Positions 17,975-27,440 of a DNA stretch of 64,000 bases are shown piece after piece. The translations under genes and the position numbers were made by a program. Under the pieces are notes generated by a model, which saw only the letters and a list, made by a program, of their open reading frames with translations, had not been told where the DNA came from and made no database searches. The stretch spans positions 2,728,001 to 2,792,000 of the forward strand of contig NZ_CP031305.1 in assembly GCF_004799645.1 (NCBI RefSeq), read 5' to 3'. The DNA is from Natronorubrum bangense (GTDB lineage Archaea > Halobacteriota > Halobacteria > Halobacteriales > Natrialbaceae). Position 1 is the first letter of the stretch; each line of letters opens with the position of its first letter.

Positions 17975-19420
17975 TTACAGCGAGCCGTCGCGTCGTCGCT
18001 CGGCCACTCGTTTCTCGCCCGTGTTTTCGGAGACGACCTCGTAGAGGATCGCTCGCGTCCCGTCTGCTTTCGGCCGGAGAATCCGTCCGAGTCGCTGGAT
18101 GAACTCGCGTTCGCTCCCGCTGCCCGAGAGCACGACCGCCACCGATGCGTCGGGAACGTCGACCCCCTCATCGAGGACGTTCGAGGTCGCGATGCGCGTG
18201 TAGGTCCCCTCGCGGAACCGCTCGAGAATTTCGCGACGCTCTCCAGCGCCGGTCTGGTGGGTGATCGTCGGGATCAGAAACCGCTCGCTGACGTCGTAGG
18301 CGAGGTCGTTGTGGGCCGTAAAGACGATCGTCCGCTCCCCGCGGTGATCGTCGAGAATGTCGGCGAGGGCCTCGAGTTTGGCCTCACTTCCAAGCATGAT
18401 CTCGCGTGCGCGCTGGCGCGCGAGCAGCGCGTTGCGGGCCTCGGGGTCGTTGCCCGACCGTTTGACGAGTTCTTGGTAGTCCGAGCCGCTTTGCATCCGG
18501 ATGTTCGAGCGCGCGAGGTAGTTCGTGAAGACGTCCTGATTACGTTCGTACACCTCGCGTTCGTCGGGCGTGAGTGTCACCTCGAGGCGCTTCAGATCGT
18601 AGGCCGCGAGGTGGTCGCCGGCCAGTTCGCCGACGTCGACGCGGGAAACCAGCGGGCCGACGATGTCCTCGATCACCTCGTGGGCATCGTCGGGACGTTC
18701 GAAGGTGGCAGTGAGCCCCAGCCGTGCGGGGGCAGCGAGCAGGCGTGCGATCTCGCGATATCCCTCACCGCCGAGGTGGTGGACTTCGTCGAAGACGACG
18801 AACCCAAACCGGTCGCCCACGGCGTCAGCTTTCAGATACGCCGAGTCGTACGTCGAGACGGTGATCGCCTCTATGCGTTGCTCGCCGCCGCCGAAGCGAC
18901 CGATCTCACAGTCGAACTCGGATTCGAGTTCCCGTTGCCACTGCTCGAGCAAGTCGATCGTCGGCACGACGACAAGCGTCGGCACCGAGAGCCGTTCGAT
19001 CGCTTTCAGGGCGATGACAGTCTTCCCGCTGCCGGTCGGGAGTTCGAGGACGCCCGCAGGTGCACGCGCGAGCGAGTCAGTACCGTTGCTGTCGGTCCAG
19101 CGATCCGTCTCGAGCCACGCCTCGAGGGCCTCCTGTTGGTACTCGCGGAGTTCGTACGCCGACTCGAGCGCCGGCAGCGACTCGAGATCGAGGACGCGGT
19201 CGTCGATTCGGCCGTGCTCGGCATCGAGCGCGCGTCGAAGGGCAGCGTAGCGAAACGCTGGCACCCGCCAGCCGTCGGTTCGGGGATCGGCCTCGAGGCC
19301 GGAGACCGACTCACGAACGGCGGCCAGCGCGTCGGACTCGAGGCCGTCGACTCGGACGGTGCCGTCTTCGTACCGGAGCGTCGGTGCCGAACTCGTGGCG
19401 TCGTCGTGGGACCGCGTCAC
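17975..19420 (-). CDS. XPB/Rad25-type DNA repair helicase
   Basis: 481 residues. SF2 helicase motifs in order: ELREYQQEALEAW (Q-like), LELPTGSGKTVIAL (Walker A), VVVPTIDLLEQW, VVFDEVHHLGGEGY (DEVH box), LGLTATFERPD (motif III, with the XPB-type Arg-Glu-like sequence replaced here by Glu-Arg), RTIVFTAHND, and RLGRILRPKADGTRA (motif VI). A short N-terminal damage-recognition-like domain precedes. It probably works with Bax1, encoded downstream on the same strand. The start is GTG 19418-19420 (VTRSHDD); the long N-terminal extension in frame is Arg/Pro-rich and not credible. Confidence 0.88.
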   Translation of the reverse strand: MTRSHDDATSSAPTLRYEDGTVRVDGLESDALAAVRESVSGLEADPRTDGWRVPAFRYAALRRALDAEHGRIDDRVLDLESLPALESAYELREYQQEALEAWLETDRWTDSNGTDSLARAPAGVLELPTGSGKTVIALKAIERLSVPTLVVVPTIDLLEQWQRELESEFDCEIGRFGGGEQRIEAITVSTYDSAYLKADAVGDRFGFVVFDEVHHLGGEGYREIARLLAAPARLGLTATFERPDDAHEVIEDIVGPLVSRVDVGELAGDHLAAYDLKRLEVTLTPDEREVYERNQDVFTNYLARSNIRMQSGSDYQELVKRSGNDPEARNALLARQRAREIMLGSEAKLEALADILDDHRGERTIVFTAHNDLAYDVSERFLIPTITHQTGAGERREILERFREGTYTRIATSNVLDEGVDVPDASVAVVLSGSGSEREFIQRLGRILRPKADGTRAILYEVVSENTGEKRVAERRRDGSL

Positions 19421-19555
19421 GCACGATGCTCCGGACGGGAGCGACAAATACTGTCTGGTGTCTCGAGCGGCGGTACCGTCGGCTGCCGATGGAGTGCCCG
19501 ACTCGAGCGGCGCAGACGGGAACCCGGTAGTGCCCAGCGCACCGTACCTCAACCC

Positions 19556-19563
19556 TTTTATTA
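19556..19563 (+). promoter_or_regulatory. TATA-like box of grpE
   Basis: TTTTATTA lies 22-29 bp before the grpE ATG, as expected for a leaderless haloarchaeal heat-shock transcript. Confidence 0.5.
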
Positions 19564-19584
19564 CCGCTGTTCGTTGACTGGCAC

Positions 19585-20505
19585 ATGAGCGAAGACGAGG
19601 GCACGAACGCGACGGCCCAGGGTGTCCCGTCCGAGGAGCAATCCGACGACGGCGAGACGGCCGACGTCGAGTCCGACGCGGCCGGCGACGCTGACTCGCC
19701 CGATACGGACACACCAGCCGAGGACGAACCACAAGCCGAACCGGCCGTTTCAGACGACGAGGCGGCCATCGCCCCGGAAACGAGCGACGACATCCAGGAA
19801 CTTCTAGAGGAGATCAGCGAGCACGACGACGACCTCGCCCACCAGGTCAGCGCTATCGTCGAGGATGCTCGCGAGGTAAACGCCACTGTCACTGACCAGC
19901 GCGAGGAACTCGAGGATCTCTCCGAGCGCGTCGAGGAACAGGCCGAAACCATCGGCGAGTTGCAGGACGACCTCGAGGCAGCCGAAGCTGAAGTCGACGA
20001 CCTCAAGGGTCGGCTCAAGCGCAAACAGGCCGACTTTCAGAACTACAAGAAACGCGCAAAAAAGCGCCAACAGCAGATCAAAGACCGGGCCACCGAGGAT
20101 CTCGTCGAACGACTGCTTGGCGTCCGCGACAACATGAAACGCGCCTTGGAGGAAGAAAGCGGTGACGCCGACAGCCTCCGTGATGGTGTCGAGATGACGC
20201 TTCGAGAGTTCGACCGTGTGCTCGAAGACGAGAACGTCTCGGAGATCGATCCCGAGCCTGGCACCGAGAGCGACCCACAGCGCCACGAAGTGATGATGCG
20301 CGTCGACAGCGCGCTGCCCGAGGGGACCATCGCCGACGTCTACACACCCGGCTACGAGATGGGCGAGAAAGTCATTCAGAACGCACAGGTAACCGTCTCG
20401 AACGGCGAACTCGAGGCCGATGTGGACGAAGACTCCCCGGCAGCGGCCGACAGCGACGATAGCGACGCCGGCGACGAAGCCGCGACCGAAGAAACCGCCG
20501 ACTGA
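19585..20505 (+). CDS. grpE: GrpE nucleotide exchange factor
   Basis: 306 residues, long for the family because of a disordered acidic N-terminal region of about 70 residues and an acidic tail of about 30. The central coiled coil (SERVEEQAETIGELQDDLE) and the signature DFQNYKKRAKKRQ near residue 150, followed by LLGVRDNMKRAL and the beta domain ending VYTPGYEMGEKVIQNAQVTVS, are typical. It releases ADP from DnaK. It precedes dnaK by 164 bp with its own promoter. Confidence 0.95.
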   Translation: MSEDEGTNATAQGVPSEEQSDDGETADVESDAAGDADSPDTDTPAEDEPQAEPAVSDDEAAIAPETSDDIQELLEEISEHDDDLAHQVSAIVEDAREVNATVTDQREELEDLSERVEEQAETIGELQDDLEAAEAEVDDLKGRLKRKQADFQNYKKRAKKRQQQIKDRATEDLVERLLGVRDNMKRALEEESGDADSLRDGVEMTLREFDRVLEDENVSEIDPEPGTESDPQRHEVMMRVDSALPEGTIADVYTPGYEMGEKVIQNAQVTVSNGELEADVDEDSPAAADSDDSDAGDEAATEETAD

Positions 20506-20636
20506 CGGACGGTACCGGCTTCTGACAGTTTCGACCGAATTTTTCAGTATTTCGTTTCGGCCGTCTTACCCCTCGAGAGTGGCTTCTATCGCCGTTTCCG
20601 AGTATTTTATTCGGCTCACGAAACGCCCTAGTAAGC

Positions 20637-20643
20637 TTTAAAA
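20637..20643 (+). promoter_or_regulatory. TATA-like box of dnaK
   Basis: TTTAAAA is centred about 30 bp before the dnaK ATG (20670), giving a nearly leaderless transcript independent of grpE. Confidence 0.55.
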
Positions 20644-20669
20644 CAAAGTGCGCACAATAGCCCCCCACG

Positions 20670-22574
20670 ATGGCGAGCAACAAAATTCTCGGAATTGACC
20701 TTGGGACGACAAACAGCGCGTTCGCGGTGATGGAAGGTGGCGACCCAGAGATCATCGTCAACGCCGAAGGTGAGCGGACGACGCCCTCCGTCGTCGCGTT
20801 TACCGACGACGACGAGCGACTCGTCGGCAAGCCGGCAAAAAATCAGGCGATCCAGAACCCCGAAAAGACGATCGCTTCGATCAAACGCCACATCGGCGAA
20901 GAGGATTACACCGTCGAGATCGACGACGAGGAGTATACGCCCGAGCAGATCTCGGCGATGATCCTCCAGAAGATCAAACGCGACGCCGAAGAGTATCTCG
21001 GTGATGAGGTAGAGAAAGCCGTCATCACGGTCCCCGCATACTTCTCGGACCGACAGCGCCAGGCGACCAAAGACGCCGGCGAGATTGCCGGCTTCGAGGT
21101 CGAGCGCATTATCAACGAGCCAACCGCCGCGTCGATGGCCTACGGCCTTGACGACGACTCCGACCAGACCGTGCTCGTCTACGACCTCGGTGGTGGCACC
21201 TTCGACGTCTCGATTCTCGACCTCGGCGGCGGTGTCTACGAAGTCGTCGCAACGAACGGCGACAACGACCTCGGTGGCGACGACTGGGACGGAGCCATCA
21301 TCGACTGGCTCGCCGAGGAGTTCGAGGCCGAACACGGGATGGACCTTCGCGAGGACCGACAGGCCCTCCAGCGGCTCAAAGACGCCGCCGAAGAGGCCAA
21401 GATCGAGCTCTCCTCTCGCAAGGAGACCGAGATCAATCTGCCGTTTATTACGGCCACCGACGACGGCCCGATCCACCTTGAGGAGTCGCTCACGCGAGCG
21501 AAATTCGAGTCGCTCACGCAGGATCTGATCGACCGCACCGTCGAGCCGACCGAACAGGCACTTGAGGACGCCGGCTACAGCAAAGACGACATTGACGAGG
21601 TCCTGCTAGTCGGTGGCTCGACCCGGATGCCACAGGTCGGCGAGAAGGTCGAAGAACTCACCGGCAAGGAGCCCCAGAAGAACGTCAACCCCGACGAGGC
21701 CGTCTCGCTCGGCGCGGCGATTCAGGGTGGCGTTCTCGGCGGCGAGGTTGACGACATCGTCCTGCTCGACGTCACGCCACTCTCGCTGGGTATCGAGGTC
21801 AAAGGCGGCCTCTTCGAGCGACTTATCGAGAAGAACACGACGATTCCGACCGAAGAGTCGAAGATCTTCACGACCGCGGCGGACAACCAGACCTCCGTGC
21901 AGGTCCGTGTCTTCCAGGGCGAGCGTGAACTCGCACAGAAAAACGAGATGCTCGGCGAGTTCCACCTGACCGACATCCCGCCAGCGCCGGCAGGCACCCC
22001 ACAGATCGAGGTCACGTTCTCCATCGACGAAAACGGCATCGTCAACGTGAGCGCAGAGGACAAAGGCACCGGCGCAAGCGAGGAGATCACCATCGAGGGT
22101 GGTGCCGGACTCTCCGACTCCGAGATCGAGGAGATGCAGGCCGAAGCCGAGAAACACGCCGAGGAGGACAAGCAGAAACGCGAGCGCATCGAGGCCCGAA
22201 ACACGGCCGAAGCGACGATCCAGCGCGCCGAGACGCTACTCGAGGAGAACGAAGAAGAAGTCGACGACGATCTGCGCGGTGAGATCGAGGCAGCCGTCGA
22301 GGAACTCGAGGAAACGATCGACGACAGCGATGCGGACGCCGAAGACATCGAAGCCGCGACTGAGAGCCTGAGTAAGGAGCTGCAGGAGATCGGCAAGCAG
22401 ATTTACCAGCAACAGGCTGGAGCCGCAGGCGCTGGCGGTGCAGCCGGTGGCGCTGGCGCCGCAGGTGCCGGCATGGGTGGCGGTCCAAACCCAGGTCCTG
22501 GCGGCGCAGCAGCCGACGAGGGCGAGGAGTTCGTTGACGCGGACTTCGAAGACGTTGACGAAGACGACGAGTAA
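20670..22574 (+). CDS. dnaK: Hsp70 chaperone DnaK
   Basis: 634 residues. ATPase domain starts [16 protein letters not shown]; the adenosine and phosphate loops [15 protein letters not shown] and [13 protein letters not shown] are intact. The linker [10 protein letters not shown] leads into the peptide-binding domain, and a helical lid with a Gly/Ala-rich tail (GAAGAGGAAGGAGAAG) and acidic end closes it. It cooperates with GrpE upstream and DnaJ downstream. The dnaJ gene is separated from it by a leftward DedA gene and a structured repeat. Confidence 0.97.
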   Translation: MASNKILGIDLGTTNSAFAVMEGGDPEIIVNAEGERTTPSVVAFTDDDERLVGKPAKNQAIQNPEKTIASIKRHIGEEDYTVEIDDEEYTPEQISAMILQKIKRDAEEYLGDEVEKAVITVPAYFSDRQRQATKDAGEIAGFEVERIINEPTAASMAYGLDDDSDQTVLVYDLGGGTFDVSILDLGGGVYEVVATNGDNDLGGDDWDGAIIDWLAEEFEAEHGMDLREDRQALQRLKDAAEEAKIELSSRKETEINLPFITATDDGPIHLEESLTRAKFESLTQDLIDRTVEPTEQALEDAGYSKDDIDEVLLVGGSTRMPQVGEKVEELTGKEPQKNVNPDEAVSLGAAIQGGVLGGEVDDIVLLDVTPLSLGIEVKGGLFERLIEKNTTIPTEESKIFTTAADNQTSVQVRVFQGERELAQKNEMLGEFHLTDIPPAPAGTPQIEVTFSIDENGIVNVSAEDKGTGASEEITIEGGAGLSDSEIEEMQAEAEKHAEEDKQKRERIEARNTAEATIQRAETLLEENEEEVDDDLRGEIEAAVEELEETIDDSDADAEDIEAATESLSKELQEIGKQIYQQQAGAAGAGGAAGGAGAAGAGMGGGPNPGPGGAAADEGEEFVDADFEDVDEDDE

Positions 22575-22576
22575 CG

Positions 22577-22674
22577 AGTCTTCGTCGGCTCGGAAGGTGA
22601 ACGAAGTGAGCCTTCCGTCGTTTCGAAACGTGAGCGAAGCGAACGTTTCGAAGTGAACGAAGACGACGAAGACT
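22577..22674. repeat. cloverleaf-like nested inverted repeat after dnaK
   Basis: Three bases after the dnaK stop. Outer arms AGTCTTCGTCG (22577-22587) and CGACGAAGACT (22664-22674) pair perfectly over 11 bp. Inside are two more perfect hairpins: CGGAAGG/CCTTCCG (22591-22597 with 22611-22617) and TTCGAAACGT/ACGTTTCGAA (22622-22631 with 22643-22652). The loops contain GAACGAAGTGAG and GAGCGAAGC. The result is a three-way junction that could stabilise or terminate the dnaK mRNA. Confidence 0.7.
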
Positions 22675-22828
22675 GAGTCGTTTCTTCGGCGATCTTGCCG
22701 TCCCGTAAGCGGTACACCGTGATATCGGTGTACTGCATCGTCTTGCCGGAGGCCTCTCACCCAGTCGAAAATATTCACATCAGTTACGATCGTCCGCAGG
22801 TTCGTGGTGCATTCGCGCGCTGCATCTT

Positions 22829-23383
22829 CTAGAATATCGCTCGCACTACACCGACCGCGACAGCGACGATGGCCGCGTGATAAATCAGCGTTGACGTAAA
22901 CGCGAAGAACACGAGCTTCGCGACGGGGTAGCGAGCGATCCCTGCTGGAAGGAGGATCAGCCCGCGGAGGTACGGAACGAAGTTCGTGACGAACACGCCG
23001 ACACCGCCGTACTGCTTGAACCACCGTTCCGCTTGGTCGATTCTGTCGGGGGAGATACGAATCCGCGGCGACGATTGAATCGTTGACAATCCGTCGCGAC
23101 GGGCGATATAATAAATGATGAGCTGGCCGGCGACGTAGCCAGCCGTCGACACAGAGATGATCACAGCAGTTTCACTGCGGCTTGCGGAGATTGCCAGCAC
23201 GTATCCAGGAAGGATCACCGTCGTAGGGATCGGCTTCCCTACGAATGCCCCCTTCAACAAGAAGAATACGAACAGAGCCGGCAAGCCGACGCGCAGGAGA
23301 AGATCGAACAGCGCATCGACGATCGCTTCAAACATTCGAAGTCTGCCCGTGGTTTGGGACAGAGCATGTAAAACATCATTCAT
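22829..23383 (-). CDS. DedA/VTT-domain (SNARE-associated) membrane protein
   Basis: 184 residues. VTT-domain features: a re-entrant N-terminal helix (GLPALFVFFLLKGAFVGKPIP), TVILPGYVLAIS, AGYVAGQLIIYYIARRDG, then the basic loop and the conserved VFVTNFVPYLRGLILLPAGIARYPVAKLVFF. DedA proteins are polyprenyl- or phospholipid-handling transporters. The start is ATG 23381-23383 (MNDVLHAL); the longer frame to 23518 is not conserved-looking. It runs against and sits between dnaK and dnaJ. Confidence 0.82.
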   Translation of the reverse strand: MNDVLHALSQTTGRLRMFEAIVDALFDLLLRVGLPALFVFFLLKGAFVGKPIPTTVILPGYVLAISASRSETAVIISVSTAGYVAGQLIIYYIARRDGLSTIQSSPRIRISPDRIDQAERWFKQYGGVGVFVTNFVPYLRGLILLPAGIARYPVAKLVFFAFTSTLIYHAAIVAVAVGVVRAIF

Positions 23384-23646
23384 CGGTAGAATCCTGTCGA
23401 CATCGCAGAACCGTTCGTCCCGCTTACATTTCCAAGACGAAGCCGACTCCGTACCTCGACGTTGCAATCGATGTGTGCAACTCGAGCCAGCTCCAGAACT
23501 CACAGAGAGCGGACTCACCGTCGCCGGCGAGTAGACAGCAGCCAGCGAGCGATTCCGTGTCAGTGAAACGAAATAGCATCGACACAGCGGCGTCCACGCG
23601 GAACGTTCGTTTCAAGTGGCTCAACCGAGTATCGGTGTGACAACGA

Positions 23647-24810
23647 ATGAGCGAGGACTTCTATGACGTGCTCGGTGTGAGTTCCGACGCGTCGGCTGAG
23701 GAGATCAAACAGGCGTACCGGACGAAGGCCACGGAGTACCATCCGGACGTCAGCGACGACCCTGACGCCGAGGAGAAATTCAAGAAGATCCAGAAGGCAA
23801 AGCAGGTTCTGACCGACGAGGAAAAACGTCAGGCCTACGACCGGATGGGTCACGACCGCTACGAGCAAGCCGAAAAGCACGGCTTCGACGCCAGCGACGC
23901 CGGTGCCGGCGGGATGGGTGGTGGCCCGTTCGGTGGTATGGGCGGCGGTGGCGGCATGGGTGGCGGCGGACTCGGCGATATCTTCGAGCAGGTCTTCGGC
24001 GGCGGTGGCGGCCGCGGTCGGCGTCGGCCACGGAAAGGTCGGGATCTCCGAACCGAACTCGAGATCGATCTCGAGCAGGCGTTCGAAGGAGCCGAAAAAC
24101 AGTTTACCGTCGAACGACCCGAGGAGTGTGAGTCCTGTGATGGAAGGGGCCATCCAGCAGATGCGGACGCCGAAACCTGTCCGGAGTGTCAAGGCCGGGG
24201 GCAGGTCACACAGGTCCAGCAGACGCCGCTGGGGCGGGTCCAGCAGACGACCACGTGTCCACGCTGTGATGGCGAAGGGACACTGTACTCCGAAACCTGT
24301 GACGACTGTCACGGCGAGGGCTACGTTCGCAGCGAGGCAACGCTGACCGTCGAGGTTCCGCCGGGCATTCAGGACGGCCAGACGCTCCGGATGGAAGGCG
24401 AGGGTGCGCCCAGTCCCGAGGGCGGCCGTCGTGGCGACCTGCTGATCGACGTCTCGGTTCGTGACCACGAGTTGTTCGAGCGCGAGGGCGACGATCTCCG
24501 ACACCGACTCGCCGTCTCGTTCCCACAGGTGACCTTCGGCGACACCGTCACGGTGCCGACACTCGATGGCTCCGTCGAGTTCGACATCCCCAAAGGAACC
24601 CAGAGTGGGGAAACCTTCCGCCTCGAGGGGAAGGGTATGCCTCGACTCCGCGGCCGCGGACAGGGTGACCTCTACGTGAAAGTCCAGATCGTCACCCCCG
24701 AGAATCTGAACGACGAGCAGCGCGACGCGCTCGAGGCCTTCGCCGAGGCCGGCGGCGACGAGATCGACGTCAAGGAAGGCTTCTTCGAGAAGATCAAGCG
24801 GGCGTTCTAA
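23647..24810 (+). CDS. dnaJ: Hsp40 co-chaperone DnaJ
   Basis: 387 residues, full type I layout. J domain MSEDFYDVLGVSSDASAEEIKQ with HPD in YHPDVSDD; a Gly/Phe-rich and Gly/Met-rich linker (about residues 85-118); four CxxCxGxG zinc repeats, here slightly altered (CESCDGRGH, CPECQGRGQ, CPRCDGEG, CDDCHGEGY); then the two C-terminal beta domains ending in KRAF. It stimulates DnaK ATPase and presents substrates. Confidence 0.96.
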   Translation: MSEDFYDVLGVSSDASAEEIKQAYRTKATEYHPDVSDDPDAEEKFKKIQKAKQVLTDEEKRQAYDRMGHDRYEQAEKHGFDASDAGAGGMGGGPFGGMGGGGGMGGGGLGDIFEQVFGGGGGRGRRRPRKGRDLRTELEIDLEQAFEGAEKQFTVERPEECESCDGRGHPADADAETCPECQGRGQVTQVQQTPLGRVQQTTTCPRCDGEGTLYSETCDDCHGEGYVRSEATLTVEVPPGIQDGQTLRMEGEGAPSPEGGRRGDLLIDVSVRDHELFEREGDDLRHRLAVSFPQVTFGDTVTVPTLDGSVEFDIPKGTQSGETFRLEGKGMPRLRGRGQGDLYVKVQIVTPENLNDEQRDALEAFAEAGGDEIDVKEGFFEKIKRAF

Positions 24811-24833
24811 GCCGTCGTTCGTCCGCTAGCCTG

Positions 24834-24914
24834 ATACTATCTGTTGGCAGTCAGTTCCGGCGCGACCGCGACCCGTCCCGCGGTCGTGCCGGGACATCAG
24901 TATAGCAGACCGTA
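24834..24914. repeat. palindromic intergenic element, copy 2 (inverted relative to copy 3)
   Basis: Read on the minus strand this copy has the same core as copy 3: TACGGTCTGCT at one end and a strong internal hairpin in which GACCGCG pairs with CGCGGTC around a short ACCCGTC loop. About 60 bp of the core match copy 3 almost perfectly in inverted orientation. It lies just after dnaJ. The two copies thus form a large inverted repeat around the DJ-1 gene. Confidence 0.7.
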
Positions 24915-25085
24915 TGGCCCGTTTGACGGGCTGTCTCGATATCGTGCTGTTTTGTCTACACGTCGCGTCTCGAGACGCAGCGATCGGTCCCGCGTTCGAG
25001 TGACGGTACGTTCGCCAAAGAGAGTGTCATGGTAACGTTCAACATTGACTATGGCCGATGCGGCCGTACTGTCGGACGGAGACCC

Positions 25086-25685
25086 ATGTCAGCACAACAG
25101 ATCCTACTCCTCGCCGGCGACTACGTCGAGGACTACGAGGTAATGGTCCCGTTTCAGGCACTCGAGATGGTCGGCCACGACGTCCACGCCGTCTGTCCGG
25201 AGAGGTCGGCCGGCGACACCTGTCCGACCGCCGTCCACGACTTCGAGGGCGACCAGACGTACACCGAGAAGCCAGGGCACAACTTCGAGTTGAACCACGA
25301 CTTCGACGCCGTCGACCCCGCCGAGTACGACGCGCTGGTCATTCCTGGTGGCCGCGCGCCCGAGTATCTCCGAACGTACGACGAAGTGCTCGAGATTACT
25401 CGCCACTTCTTCGAGGAAGACAAGCCCGTCGCCGCGGTCTGTCACGGCGTCCAGATCCTCGCCGCGGCGGACGTCCTCGAGGGACGCACCTGTACCGGCT
25501 ATCCGGCGCTCGAGGCGGACGTCCGCGGCGCTGGTGGCGACTGGACAGGCGAGGTAACTCGCGACGAGAATCTGGTGACGGGACAGGCGTGGCCGGACCA
25601 CCCCGAGTGGCTCGCGGAGTTCTTAGCGTGTCTCGGCACCGAAATCGACCACGCCGACACTGCCCCTGCAGCCGCGGACGACTGA
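25086..25685 (+). CDS. DJ-1/PfpI family protein
   Basis: 199 residues. The fold markers are [21 protein letters not shown] with the conserved Glu, [13 protein letters not shown], and the nucleophile elbow [14 protein letters not shown], with catalytic Cys followed by His. This is the arrangement of PfpI-type deglycase/protease-like proteins. ATG 25086 follows a purine-rich stretch (cggagaccc). The gene is flanked on both sides by matching copies of a palindromic element, so it may behave as a movable or invertible unit. Confidence 0.9.
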   Translation: MSAQQILLLAGDYVEDYEVMVPFQALEMVGHDVHAVCPERSAGDTCPTAVHDFEGDQTYTEKPGHNFELNHDFDAVDPAEYDALVIPGGRAPEYLRTYDEVLEITRHFFEEDKPVAAVCHGVQILAAADVLEGRTCTGYPALEADVRGAGGDWTGEVTRDENLVTGQAWPDHPEWLAEFLACLGTEIDHADTAPAAADD

Positions 25686-25686
25686 G

Positions 25687-25766
25687 ACGGTCTGCTGTAC
25701 CGATGTCCCGGCACGACCGCGGGACGGGTCGCGGTCGCGCCAGAACTGTCTGACAGTAGACCGTAT
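25687..25766. repeat. palindromic intergenic element, copy 3
   Basis: About 80 bp starting two bases after the DJ-1 stop. Ends ACGGTCTGCTGT and ACAGTAGACCGT are inverted repeats with one mismatch, and the centre contains the GACCGCG/CGCGGTC hairpin shared with copy 2. The next 80 bp lead to a run of seven T (25846-25852) that could be the terminator for this unit. Confidence 0.7.
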
Positions 25767-25874
25767 GACACCGACTCGAGCAGCCGACGATCAGCGCGGA
25801 CTCGCCGTCGTATGAGGGGATGCCGTCGGCCTCGAGTCGGCGCGCTTTTTTTGGCTGGGTACTGAGTGGCACGT

Positions 25875-26615
25875 ATGACCGCCGTGACAGTCGACGAGCT
25901 ACTCACGCGTGAACTTCGGGACGATCGCACGGCACTCGTCGATGCGACGGGCCGGGAGTTCGACCACCACTGGCTGTGTACGACGTCCTGGAAAGCCGGG
26001 AACTTCCTGCGACATTCGGGCGTTCGAAAGGGTGTCACCGTCGGCATCGTCGGCGAGAATCCGCTCGCCTTACTCGCCTTCTTTGGCACCGCGATGCTCG
26101 AGGGGACCGCACAGTTCGAGCCGCCGACCGACCTCACGGATGAAGACGGTTTCCGGGCGCTTGTAGCACCGGTCGACGACCTCGAGGCCGGGATCTACGA
26201 CCTTCCGCGTGGTGCCCAGCGGGTGGGCTACGGGTCGAAACCGAACGAACCCGATATCCATCACTTCGATGCGGGTGTCTGGAGCGAGAACCCTTCGTTC
26301 CCACCGCTGGATATCGACCCCGAGACGACGATCCTGACCGACGGCGATCGGACGATCAGCCACGAACAGGCACTCGAGGCCGCGAGCGAACTGATCGACG
26401 AGTACGGTATCGAGGCCGGCGACCGCGTCGTCGTTCGGGAACCGCTGTCGGATCCTCGAGCCACGGTTGCGGGTGTCCTCACACCGCTGCTCGCAGAGGG
26501 TGTGATCGTGCTGGCAGACGAGGAGACGACAACGAAACAGGGTGTGTATGCGGTCTCGAGCGAGTCGGCACCTGAGCCGAACCGAGTCGAGCTGGACGAC
26601 GTGTCGCTTTCGTAA
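25875..26615 (+). CDS. AMP-ligase-like short protein, function unknown
   Basis: 246 residues. The first half resembles the N-terminal domain of acyl-CoA/AMP ligases: [57 protein letters not shown]. The adenylation core, with its Thr/Ser/Gly-rich P-loop and TGE motif, is missing, and the second half looks like a repeat of the N-terminal part ([21 protein letters not shown]...[29 protein letters not shown]). A duplicated N-terminal lobe without catalytic residues is likely non-enzymatic. ATG 25875 is preferred over GTG 25866. Confidence 0.65.
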   Translation: MTAVTVDELLTRELRDDRTALVDATGREFDHHWLCTTSWKAGNFLRHSGVRKGVTVGIVGENPLALLAFFGTAMLEGTAQFEPPTDLTDEDGFRALVAPVDDLEAGIYDLPRGAQRVGYGSKPNEPDIHHFDAGVWSENPSFPPLDIDPETTILTDGDRTISHEQALEAASELIDEYGIEAGDRVVVREPLSDPRATVAGVLTPLLAEGVIVLADEETTTKQGVYAVSSESAPEPNRVELDDVSLS

Positions 26616-26688
26616 GACGCGATATCGCTTCGTCGGCGGGCGACTCCGAGAACGATCCGTTTTTGCCGCGATTCCCCCAATCGCTTCC

Positions 26689-27234
26689 ATGGAGAGACTC
26701 CTCGAATCGCTGGATGACGCGCCGATTATCGACAAAGACGGTTACGAGTACCTCGTACACCCAATCAGTAACGGTGTGCCGAGGCTCGATCCCGATCTGT
26801 TGCGGGAGGTCGTCGTCGAAGTCATGCGAACGATCGACCTGGACGTCGACAAGATCGTCGCCCCCGAGGCGATGGGTATTCACCTCGCGACCGCACTGTC
26901 GCTCCAGACCGACATTCCGCTGGTCGTCATCCGCAAGCGACCGTACGGCCTCGAGGGCGAGGTGTCCTTACATCAACAAACCGGTTACTCGGAGTCTGAA
27001 ATGTACATCAACGACATCGAGGAGGGTGACCGTGTCGTTATCGTCGACGACATGCTCTCGACGGGCGGGACGCTGGCGGCCATCTGTAACGCCCTGGATG
27101 ATATCGGTGCCGAGATCGTCGATATCGCGGTCGTCATGCGAAAGGTTGGGCCGTCCGAACTGGACGACACCGAGTTCGAGGCGACGAGCCTGATCGATAT
27201 CACCGTCGAAGACGGTGACGTGCTCGTTCACTGA
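26689..27234 (+). CDS. hpt: hypoxanthine/guanine phosphoribosyltransferase-type protein
   Basis: 181 residues, the archaeal Hpt type. The PRPP loop is [34 protein letters not shown] and [13 protein letters not shown] precede it as in the family. It converts hypoxanthine or guanine plus PRPP to IMP or GMP. The frame opens at 26542, but [21 protein letters not shown] is the conserved start. It stands directly upstream of a xanthine/uracil-type permease, so the pair probably handles purine uptake and salvage. Confidence 0.9.
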   Translation: MERLLESLDDAPIIDKDGYEYLVHPISNGVPRLDPDLLREVVVEVMRTIDLDVDKIVAPEAMGIHLATALSLQTDIPLVVIRKRPYGLEGEVSLHQQTGYSESEMYINDIEEGDRVVIVDDMLSTGGTLAAICNALDDIGAEIVDIAVVMRKVGPSELDDTEFEATSLIDITVEDGDVLVH

Positions 27235-27345
27235 TTAGTTCGCGTCTACCGAGACATGCGACTGGCGAATCGAACGAACGCCTCGAGACGACGAACCGAG
27301 AAATCGAGCTGCGGGACCGACCTGTGGGCGACGACCCGGAAATGA

Positions 27346-27361
27346 ATACACATACGTGTAT
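27346..27361 (+). promoter_or_regulatory. inverted-repeat operator candidate before NCS2 permease
   Basis: ATACAC (27346-27351) and GTGTAT (27356-27361) are perfect inverted halves around ATAC. A second exact palindrome, CGTATATACG, lies at 27392-27401. Both are in the AT-rich 100 bp before the permease ATG at 27441, a place where a purine-responsive or general regulator could bind. Confidence 0.4.
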
Positions 27362-27440
27362 AATATTGCCGGTTAGTGCCCCTCCAATAAGCGTATATAC
27401 GAGACTTTTTGTAAGTCAACTCGTTACGGGTCGCGTATAC

